Assembly (NCBI GenBank): GCA_019416395.1
Contig: DXXH01000122.1
Coordinates: 1-5,339, forward strand
Direction of reading: 5' to 3'
DNA length: 5,339 bases
From: Clostridiales bacterium
GTDB lineage: Bacteria > Bacillota > Clostridia > Oscillospirales > Acutalibacteraceae
Both the position numbers and the translations under genes were made by a program. Numbering within the stretch: the stretch's first letter is position 1; each line of letters starts with the position of its first letter. The notes below the pieces were generated by a model, which did no database searches, was not told the DNA's origin, and saw only the letters and a list, made by a program, of their open reading frames with translations. Positions 1 to 4,578 of this stretch are shown piece after piece.

Positions 1-383
1 GGCTGCGGCAGGCCACGGAAAGCTCTCCGGAAAAAACCAAGCTGCTGGAAGAATTGGAGCGGTTGGCCGCGGACAATGCCGCCTTGAAGCTGCAGGCCCA
101 GGAAAAGGAAACCCAGATCCAGAAAGCGGAACAGGAAAAACAGGCCACAGTTGCCGCCGCCAAGCGGGCAGTGGAAGAGGCCAAGCGCCTGGTGGACCAG
201 GCGAAAGCGGAAGCCGCCGCAGCCGGGGCAACCCGGAAAGAGCCGGTGGAACAGCTTACCATGGACAAGGGGGAACCGGCGGAAAGCGCGCCGAAAAAGA
301 CTTCCCGGAAACGGCGGAATCCCCTGCGCCACGAAGACGAATACGAACAGGAAGGGTTTGTCAGCTTTTTTGAGAAAAAATGA
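1..383 (+). CDS. C-terminal part of a coiled-coil protein, probable ZapA-like cell division protein (5' truncated by the window)
   Basis: The frame is open from position 3 and ends at TGA 381-383, so the true start lies upstream of the window. The in-frame TTG at 54 is internal and not a credible start. The visible 126 residues begin with a Leu-rich heptad stretch and continue as a long Ala/Glu/Lys/Gln coiled coil to about position 230. A basic, Ser/Pro-containing linker follows (KKTSRKRRNPLR), and the protein ends with a conserved-looking acidic-aromatic tip, EQEGFVSFFEKK. ZapA proteins bind FtsZ and bundle its filaments at the division site. Clostridial ZapA homologues often carry such an extended helical tail and often sit directly before a U32 peptidase gene, as here. 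The N-terminal ZapA globular domain is outside the window, so the family call rests on tail and synteny. It could be another coiled-coil protein. The stop overlaps the next start codon, implying one operon. Confidence 0.55.
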   Translation, partial: LRQATESSPEKTKLLEELERLAADNAALKLQAQEKETQIQKAEQEKQATVAAAKRAVEEAKRLVDQAKAEAAAAGATRKEPVEQLTMDKGEPAESAPKKTSRKRRNPLRHEDEYEQEGFVSFFEKK

Positions 384-2449
384 GAGAATCACAGTATTTT
401 GAGGTATTGGCCCCTGCAGGGGGTCCGGAAGCGCTCCGGGCGGCGGTGTTTGCCGGAGCAGACGCGGTTTATTTGGGCGGCCCGGCCTTTGGAGCCAGGG
501 CCAACGCCAAGAATTTTTCCCGGGAAGAGCTGGCGGAAGCGGTGGCTTTCTGTCATGGCCGGGGAGTGCGGGTTCACGTGACGGTGAATACCCTGCTGAA
601 AGAAAAGGAACTCCCCCAAGCGTTGGAGTTCGTGAAATATTTGTGTTCCCTGCCGGTGGACGCGGTGTTGGTGCAGGATATGGGCCTGTTTGCCGCCTTG
701 CGCCAGCGTGCCCCGGAGTTGCCCTTGCACGCTTCCACCCAGATGAGTTTGCATACTCCCGCTGGGGTGGAGCTGGTGTGGAAGCTGGGAGCCAGCCTGG
801 CGGTGCTTGCCCGGGAAATGTCCTTAGATGAAATCCGGGAAATACACCAATGCTGCCCTGTGGAGCTGGAAAGCTTTGTCCATGGGGCGCTTTGCATGTC
901 GGTGTCGGGACAGTGCGCGTTCAGCGCCCTGCTGGGTGGCCGCAGCGGCAACCGGGGACTGTGCGCCCAGCCGTGCCGGCTGCCCTTTGCCGCTCCGGGC
1001 GGGACGGGTCACGACCTGTCCTTGAAGGATTTATCCTTTGTCCGGGAAATTGGACAATTGCGGAACACGGGGGTGTGTTCCGCCAAAATTGAGGGGCGCA
1101 TGAAGCGGCCGGAATATGTGGCCGCCGCCGTATCCGCCTGCCGCCGGGCCGCTGACGGGGAAGAGGTGCCTGAAAAGCTGCTCAGCGATTTGGAAGCGGT
1201 GTTCTCCCGGTCGGGATTTACAGACGGGTACCTGACCGGAAAGCGGGGCGCTTCCATGTTTGGAGTGCGGACCAAAGAGAATGTGACCGGGGCCACGGAA
1301 AAGGTCTTTGCCTCTCTGCGGGGATTGTATCGGGGAGAAGCTGGCCGGGTAGGGGTGTCCATGGCGTTGGAATGCCATGAGGGCGCTCTGTCTTTGACGG
1401 TCAAAGACCAGGAAGGCCGGAAAGTTTCCGTTTCCGCCCAGGCGGGCGAGGGGCTTTCTCCTTTGCCCAGGGAACGGTGTATCCAGCAGCTGGGCAAAAC
1501 CGGTGGAACGCCCTTCCGGGTGGAACAGGTAGAAGCGCCGGCGGACGGGGTTCCCTGTGGGGTATCGGCGTTGAACGCCCTGCGCCGGGAAGGGTTGGAA
1601 GCCTTGCTGCGCCTGCGGGAAAAACGGGAGCCTATCCCTTATCGGGACATGCCGTTGACGGTGTCTGTTCATCCGAAACGGGAAGGAAAACTTCCCCTGC
1701 GGGGGCAGTTCCGGAAGGTGGAGCAGCTTTGTCCCCAGGCAAAAGCCTGCCGGGAAATCGTGCTGCCTTTGGAGACGGATGTGGAAACCTTGAAGGGGCT
1801 CCAAGAGGAAGGGTATCCGTCCATTTTCTTGGACATGCCTCGGGCCATGTTCGGAGAGGAAAAACGGACAGTCCGGCAAATGGAACAGCACATGGCAGCC
1901 GGATTTGACAAGTTTGTGTGCGGGAATCTGGGAGCGGTGGCTTTGGCCAAAAAATTGGGCGCAGAGCTTCACGGAAGCTTCTCGCTGAATGTATTCAATA
2001 CGGCGGCCTTAGAATTTTTCCAGGAGCTGGGACTTTCCACAGTGGAGATGTCCTTTGAGCTGACTGCCAGGGAATTGGCGGGGATGGGGGGGAGTCTGTC
2101 CCGGGGCCTGATGGTCTACGGGCGGCAGGCGCTGATGCTGGTGCGCAACTGCCCCCTGGCCAATTCCCCAAAGGGCTGTTTGCACTGCAAAGAGCCTGGG
2201 TGCCTGACGGACCGGAAGCGGAAACAGTTTCCGGTGGTGTGCCGGGGCGGGAAAAATATTGAAGTGCTGAATTCCGTGCCCTTGTGGCTGTGTGATTTGG
2301 AAAAAGAGCTTTCCCCGTTGGATTTTGGAGTGGTTCGTTTTACGGTGGAAAACTCTGTGGAATGCGGAAAGGTGCTGGACGCCTGTTTTCGTGGGGAGAC
2401 CCCTGATTTTGACTATACCCGGGGGCTTTTTCACCGCGGCGTGGAATGA
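380..2449 (+). CDS. U32 family protein with DUF3656-type architecture, probable RlhA/TrhP-like RNA hydroxylation enzyme (annotated as peptidase U32)
   Basis: This is a 689-residue protein. The N-terminal part (about 7-300) is a U32 barrel opening with FEVLAPAGGPEAL. It carries the full U32 signature: E164, F166, G169, C172, G177, C179 and S182. Further conserved features are NRGLCAQPCR (C195, C199) and C233 before KIEGRMKRPEYVA. By analogy with UbiU and related U32 proteins, three of the clustered cysteines plus C233 could hold a [4Fe-4S] cluster. Residues about 305-430 fit the DUF3656 region. The rest (about 445-650) ends in a second Cys group: C591, C600, C603, C608, C621. Characterised relatives RlhA and TrhP hydroxylate cytidine in 23S rRNA and uridine in tRNA, so proteolysis is not assumed; the substrate here is unknown. 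The ATG overlaps the upstream stop (ATGA) and has no nearby Shine-Dalgarno, which points to translational coupling. Length and domain order look intact. Confidence 0.92.
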   Translation: MRESQYFEVLAPAGGPEALRAAVFAGADAVYLGGPAFGARANAKNFSREELAEAVAFCHGRGVRVHVTVNTLLKEKELPQALEFVKYLCSLPVDAVLVQDMGLFAALRQRAPELPLHASTQMSLHTPAGVELVWKLGASLAVLAREMSLDEIREIHQCCPVELESFVHGALCMSVSGQCAFSALLGGRSGNRGLCAQPCRLPFAAPGGTGHDLSLKDLSFVREIGQLRNTGVCSAKIEGRMKRPEYVAAAVSACRRAADGEEVPEKLLSDLEAVFSRSGFTDGYLTGKRGASMFGVRTKENVTGATEKVFASLRGLYRGEAGRVGVSMALECHEGALSLTVKDQEGRKVSVSAQAGEGLSPLPRERCIQQLGKTGGTPFRVEQVEAPADGVPCGVSALNALRREGLEALLRLREKREPIPYRDMPLTVSVHPKREGKLPLRGQFRKVEQLCPQAKACREIVLPLETDVETLKGLQEEGYPSIFLDMPRAMFGEEKRTVRQMEQHMAAGFDKFVCGNLGAVALAKKLGAELHGSFSLNVFNTAALEFFQELGLSTVEMSFELTARELAGMGGSLSRGLMVYGRQALMLVRNCPLANSPKGCLHCKEPGCLTDRKRKQFPVVCRGGKNIEVLNSVPLWLCDLEKELSPLDFGVVRFTVENSVECGKVLDACFRGETPDFDYTRGLFHRGVE

Positions 2450-2556
2450 CGGTGGAAAACTCGGTGGAAAATGTTTAAAATTCAGGGGGCATACCCCTGG
2501 AAAGCCCGGAAAACCTGGGATTTTGGAATTGTGGAAAACTGTGAATGTGGAAAACT
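2342..2556 (+). repeat. Cluster of five GTGGAAAA direct repeats, two of them DnaA-box-like
   Basis: GTGGAAAA begins at 2345, 2452, 2464, 2531 and 2547, always in the same orientation. The last two are preceded by T, giving TGTGGAAAA (2530-2538 and 2546-2554). That is the reverse complement of TTTTCCACA, one base from the DnaA box TTATCCACA. Their starts are 16 bp apart, and they lie 27-51 bp before the dut start codon. The copies at 2345 and 2452 sit in a longer near-identical 21-nt repeat. The first copy is inside the U32 gene; the rest are in the gap or around its stop. DnaA binding is inference. Confidence 0.5.
2481..2524 (+). other. Two adjacent small hairpins after the U32 gene; weak terminator candidate
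   Basis: The first hairpin has a perfect 6-bp stem CAGGGG (2483-2488) / CCCCTG (2494-2499) with a 5-nt loop, extendable by U-G and U-A pairs. It is not followed by T residues. The second pairs CCCGG (2505-2509) with CTGGG (2515-2519) through one G-U pair, and is followed by ATTTT (2520-2524). The short stem and short T-run make termination weak at best. Partial read-through from the U32 gene into dut is likely. Confidence 0.25.
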
Positions 2557-2565
2557 CAGACTGTG

Positions 2566-2574
2566 AAAAAGGAG
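2566..2574 (+). promoter_or_regulatory. Ribosome binding site of dut
   Basis: AAAAAGGAG ends 6 nt before ATG 2581. This decides the start: the in-frame ATG at 2545 lies within a DnaA-box-like repeat, has no Shine-Dalgarno, and would add 12 residues absent from the normal dUTPase fold. Confidence 0.85.
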
Positions 2575-2580
2575 ACTGGT

Positions 2581-3027
2581 ATGGAAAACCCCATGATTTT
2601 GCGTATGAAGAAGGTGCGTGAGCAGGCCCAGCTGCCCCAGCGGCAGACGGAAGGCAGCGCAGGGTATGACCTGTGCGCCTGCTTGGAAGAAGCCGTAACG
2701 CTGCAGCCGGGAGAGGGATTCTCTTTTCCCACTGGTTTTGCAGCGGAGATTCCCCAGGGATTGGTGGGGCTGATCTTTTGCCGCAGCGGGCTGGGGGTAA
2801 AACACGGGGTGAGCCTGCCCAACTGCGTGGGGGTCATCGACAGCGACTACCGTGGGGAGCTGATCGTTCCGCTGAAAAATTTTGGGGACGAGGCGTACAC
2901 CATTCAGCCCGGGGAGCGGGTCGCCCAGCTGGTTCTGATGCCAGTCTGCCTGCTGCCGGTGGTGGAAGTGGAAGAGCTTTCCCAGACCCAGCGGGGCGCG
3001 GGGGGATTTGGAAGTACGGGGAAATAA
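2581..3027 (+). CDS. dut: Deoxyuridine 5'-triphosphate nucleotidohydrolase (dUTPase), trimeric family
   Basis: This 148-residue protein has the usual length of the homotrimeric dUTPase family, with all five family motifs in order. Motif 1 is AGYDL (27-31, D30). Motif 2 is RSGLG (68-72). Motif 3 is GVIDSDYRGE (84-93), with the catalytic-water Asp D87 and the uracil-pocket Tyr Y90. Motif 4 is PGERVAQ (110-116). Motif 5 is the C-terminal P-loop-like RGAGGFGSTGK (138-148), ending the protein. The enzyme converts dUTP to dUMP and pyrophosphate in the cytoplasm. This keeps uracil out of DNA and supplies dUMP for dTMP synthesis. No key residue is missing, so it should be active. It lies 131 nt after the U32 gene on the same strand, behind a strong ribosome binding site. 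No convincing separate promoter was seen; the DnaA-box-like repeats just upstream could link it to replication control (inference). Confidence 0.97.
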   Translation: MENPMILRMKKVREQAQLPQRQTEGSAGYDLCACLEEAVTLQPGEGFSFPTGFAAEIPQGLVGLIFCRSGLGVKHGVSLPNCVGVIDSDYRGELIVPLKNFGDEAYTIQPGERVAQLVLMPVCLLPVVEVEELSQTQRGAGGFGSTGK

Positions 3028-3046
3028 GCTTTTGGAAGGACGGAAA

Positions 3047-3071
3047 CCGCATATCTTGTGGGAGCTTTTTT
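3047..3071 (+). terminator. Candidate weak intrinsic terminator after dut
   Basis: CCGCA (3047-3051) pairs with TGTGG (3057-3061) through one G-U pair and a 5-nt loop. After GAGC comes a run of six T (3066-3071). The position 20 nt after the dut stop and the T-run fit a terminator. The 5-bp stem and the 4-nt gap before the T-run make it weak. Confidence 0.3.
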
Positions 3072-3128
3072 GCGAAGATGCACATATAAGGGAATTTTGG
3101 TTTTTATAGGTTTATGTAAACTTTCACC

Positions 3129-3157
3129 TTGAGAAATGTTGGGAAATGGGCTATAAT
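3129..3157 (+). promoter_or_regulatory. Sigma-A type promoter driving the mreB leader
   Basis: The -35 box TTGAGA (3129-3134; one mismatch to TTGACA) and a perfect -10 box TATAAT (3152-3157) are separated by exactly 17 bp. The A/T-rich stretch just upstream (about 3083-3124, with T-runs) could act as an UP element. The predicted start is near 3163-3167, leaving a leader of about 170 nt before the chosen mreB start. This is the clearest promoter in the window and marks mreB as the head of a new transcription unit. Confidence 0.85.
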
Positions 3158-3250
3158 GATAGCTGTATGACGTTCGGGCCGTTATTTGGCAAAAAGAGGG
3201 TTTAGCGGGCGTCAAAAGCGGAGTGTGATTTCCGCTGAATTGGAAACTAT

Positions 3251-3270
3251 AAAAGCGGGACGCTTTTTTT
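3251..3270 (+). terminator. Terminator-like hairpin with T-tract inside the mreB leader
   Basis: AAAAGCG (3251-3257) and CGCTTTT (3261-3267) form a perfect 7-bp stem with loop GGA. The T-run spans 3264-3270, so the last four stem pairs are A-U, as in many intrinsic terminators. Only three G-C pairs are present, so efficiency is uncertain. It lies after the promoter and about 64 nt before the mreB start, the position expected of an attenuator. Confidence 0.45.
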
Positions 3271-3315
3271 CTGTGATATTTGGAGATGTTTGAGAAATCA
3301 ATGGCCTGTGGGGCC

Positions 3316-3322
3316 GGAAAGG
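3316..3322 (+). promoter_or_regulatory. Likely ribosome binding site of mreB
   Basis: GGAAAGG ends 8 nt before GTG 3331 and 11 nt before ATG 3334. It is the best Shine-Dalgarno-like sequence near any candidate start. The ATGs at 3361 and 3370 have nothing comparable, and GGAG at 3282-3285 directly abuts ATG 3286, which is too close. Confidence 0.45.
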
Positions 3323-3333
3323 CAGAGTTTGTG

Positions 3334-4383
3334 ATGGTAGGGCTTTCTGGATTCTTTTCTATGTTTACGATGTTTTCCAAGGATATCGGCATTGACTTGG
3401 GAACTGCCAATACATTGGTGTTTATGCGGGGCAAGGGCATTGTGATGCGGGAGCCCTCGGTGGTGGCTGTGGATGTGCGTACCGACGAGGTGCTGGCCGT
3501 GGGCAAGCAGGCCAAAGAGATGCTGGGCCGTACCCCTGGCTCCATTGTGGCGGTGCGTCCTTTGAAGGACGGCGTCATCGCCGACTTTGACGTGACCGCG
3601 GCCATGTTGAAGTACTTCATCAAAAAAGCGTTGAAATCCGGCACCCTGAGCCGTCCCCGGATCGTGGTGTGCATTCCTTCCGGTGTGACGGAAGTGGAGC
3701 GCCGCGCCGTAGAGGACGCTGCCCGGCAGGCGGGTTCCAACAATGTGGACCTGATCGAGGAGCCTATGGCGGCAGCCATCGGCGCCGGACTGCCTGTGGG
3801 AGAGCCCACGGGCTGTATGGTGGTGGACATCGGCGGCGGCACCTCGGAAGTGGCGGTGATTTCCCTGGGGGATATTGTCACCTCTGTTTCCGTGCGCATG
3901 GCCGGGGATAAGTTTGACGAGGCCATTGTCACCTACGTGAAGAAGAAATACAACCTGCTCATCGGTGAACGTACCGCTGAGGAGATCAAAATCAAGATCG
4001 GCTCGGCATTCCCCACAGAGGAAACCATCAACGCCTTTGTGGAGATCAAGGGCCGGAACCTGGTGGACGGTCTGCCCAAGAACGTGACCATTCACGCGGA
4101 CGAAGTCCGGGAAGCGTTGGCGGACAGCGTGATGATCGTGGTGGACGCCATCAAAGACACCCTGGAAAAGACCCCGCCGGAGCTGGCGGCGGATATTATC
4201 GACCGGGGCATTATGCTCACCGGCGGCGGCGCTCTGCTGAGAGGGCTGGACAAGCTGGTAAGCCAGGAGACGGGCATTCCCGTCCACGTGGCGGAGCGGC
4301 CCCTGGACTGCGTGGTGGAAGGCACAGGCAAGAGCCTGGAAGTAGATCTGCCCAAGAACCGGTACCGGGGCAGAAGAAAGTAA
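3334..4383 (+). CDS. mreB: Rod shape-determining protein MreB (actin homologue)
   Basis: This is a cytoplasmic actin-like ATPase that forms membrane-bound filaments and directs lateral peptidoglycan synthesis with MreC/MreD, RodA and PBP2. From ATG 3334 it has 349 residues, slightly over the usual 330-345. Seen motifs are phosphate-1 DIGIDLGTANTLVF (17-30), IEEPMAAAIGAG (141-152) with the presumed catalytic Glu region, phosphate-2 DIGGGTSEV (165-173), and the adenosine motif GIMLTGGGALLRGL (292-305). The start is uncertain. GTG 3331 or ATG 3334 fits the GGAAAGG site, while ATG 3361 or 3370 would give the common family N-terminus MFSKDIGIDLG. The upstream ATGs 3286 and 3301 and TTG 3280 are less likely. 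With the 3334 start, residues 1-14 (MVGLSGFFSMFTMF) are hydrophobic and could help membrane binding. The downstream mreC gene supports MreB rather than an Mbl paralogue. Transcription probably starts at the promoter near 3129-3157. Confidence 0.97.
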   Translation: MVGLSGFFSMFTMFSKDIGIDLGTANTLVFMRGKGIVMREPSVVAVDVRTDEVLAVGKQAKEMLGRTPGSIVAVRPLKDGVIADFDVTAAMLKYFIKKALKSGTLSRPRIVVCIPSGVTEVERRAVEDAARQAGSNNVDLIEEPMAAAIGAGLPVGEPTGCMVVDIGGGTSEVAVISLGDIVTSVSVRMAGDKFDEAIVTYVKKKYNLLIGERTAEEIKIKIGSAFPTEETINAFVEIKGRNLVDGLPKNVTIHADEVREALADSVMIVVDAIKDTLEKTPPELAADIIDRGIMLTGGGALLRGLDKLVSQETGIPVHVAERPLDCVVEGTGKSLEVDLPKNRYRGRRK

Positions 4384-4392
4384 GCGCGCCCA

Positions 4393-4420
4393 CCCCTGGG
4401 AAGAGGGAGCTTCCAAGGGG
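4393..4420 (+). other. Stem-loop 1 in the mreB-mreC gap
   Basis: CCCCT (4393-4397) pairs with AGGGG (4416-4420). After one G-A mismatch, GGAAG (4399-4403) pairs with CTTCC (4410-4414), leaving a 6-nt loop. The stem has ten Watson-Crick pairs in all. It starts 10 nt after the mreB stop. No T-tract follows, so an RNA stability or processing role is more likely than termination. Confidence 0.5.
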
Positions 4421-4433
4421 CGGGGGAACAGAA

Positions 4434-4460
4434 AGCGCCCGGTGTGAGGAGCCGGGGGCT
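4434..4460 (+). other. Stem-loop 2 in the mreB-mreC gap
   Basis: AGC (4434-4436) pairs with GCT (4458-4460). After a G-G mismatch, CCCGG (4438-4442) pairs with CCGGG (4452-4456), leaving a 9-nt loop. Only TT follows directly. An alternative fold uses CCGGG 4464-4468 with CCCGG 4477-4481. Confidence 0.4.
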
Positions 4461-4506
4461 TTGCCGGGGCGCGGGTCCCGGAAAGAGGAAGGATAAGGAA
4501 AGATGA

Positions 4507-4534
4507 GGACTGCCGAGGGGAACCTGGGCAGTCC
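4507..4534 (+). other. Stem-loop 3 in the mreB-mreC gap, possible partial terminator
   Basis: GGACTGCC (4507-4514) and GGCAGTCC (4527-4534) form a perfect 8-bp stem. After one G-G mismatch come three more pairs, AGG (4516-4518) / CCT (4523-4525), closed by a GGAA (GNRA) tetraloop. The sequence after it, GCATTTGGCTTTT, is only a broken T-run, so termination would be partial. It lies 44 nt before the mreC start and could lower mreC expression relative to mreB or protect the mreB message end. Confidence 0.55.
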
Positions 4535-4560
4535 GCATTTGGCTTTTGATGGGAAATCCA

Positions 4561-4569
4561 AAAAAGGAG
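4561..4569 (+). promoter_or_regulatory. Ribosome binding site of mreC
   Basis: AAAAAGGAG ends 9 nt before TTG 4579. It supports the TTG start over the in-frame ATG at 4549, which has no Shine-Dalgarno and lies upstream of this site. Confidence 0.8.
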
Positions 4570-4578
4570 AGCTTAGTC

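Larger units (their letters stand above)
3164..3333 (+). promoter_or_regulatory. Structured mreB 5' leader with possible attenuator
   Basis: The leader contains hairpin A, AGCGGA (3217-3222) / TCCGCT (3231-3236), a perfect 6-bp stem extended by one G-U pair. Hairpin B follows, AAAAGCG (3251-3257) / CGCTTTT (3261-3267). The sequence AAAAGCGG occurs twice (3214-3221 and 3251-3258), and AGCGG occurs three times (3204, 3217 and 3254). The arms can therefore swap partners: TCCGCT can also pair with AGCGGG at 3254-3259 (one G-U), which would break hairpin B. I matched it to no known riboswitch or T-box consensus. A separate short RNA ending at hairpin B is an alternative. Confidence 0.4.

Noticed and set aside
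54..56. TTG at 54 as start of the first gene
   Set aside because: The same frame is open to the window edge with continuous coiled-coil sequence upstream, and no ribosome binding site precedes the TTG.
1031..1972. Minus-strand open frame (313 codons) opposite the U32 gene
   Set aside because: Antisense shadow of a well-supported gene, with no domain, no ribosome binding site and unusual composition.
2545..2580. Upstream in-frame ATG for dut at 2545
   Set aside because: It has no Shine-Dalgarno and lies in a DnaA-box-like repeat. ATG 2581 has AAAAAGGAG at ideal spacing and gives the normal dUTPase length.
2450..2580. Separate sigma-A promoter for dut
   Set aside because: TTG-containing hexamers are present near 2521-2534, but no acceptable -10 box lies at 16-18 bp spacing.
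3164..3333. Known riboswitch or T-box in the mreB leader
   Set aside because: I compared it by eye with the T-box core, c-di-GMP, fluoride, preQ1, THF, ZTP and ydaO-type motifs and found no matching conserved core.
2904..3932. Minus-strand open frame (342 codons) spanning dut, the gap and mreB
   Set aside because: It crosses the end of dut, the promoter and leader, and the start of mreB. Its Ser/Thr-rich translation resembles no family.
3298..4416. Long minus-strand open frame (372 codons) opposite mreB
   Set aside because: It lies entirely antisense to an unmistakable MreB gene. The His/Gln-rich translation has no recognisable domain and is the typical shadow of a GC-rich coding frame.
4549..4578. 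ATG 4549 as the mreC start
   Set aside because: It is in frame but lacks a Shine-Dalgarno. The excellent AAAAAGGAG at 4561-4569 sits after it and serves TTG 4579, and the family-like N-terminus begins at the TTG. Not fully excluded.
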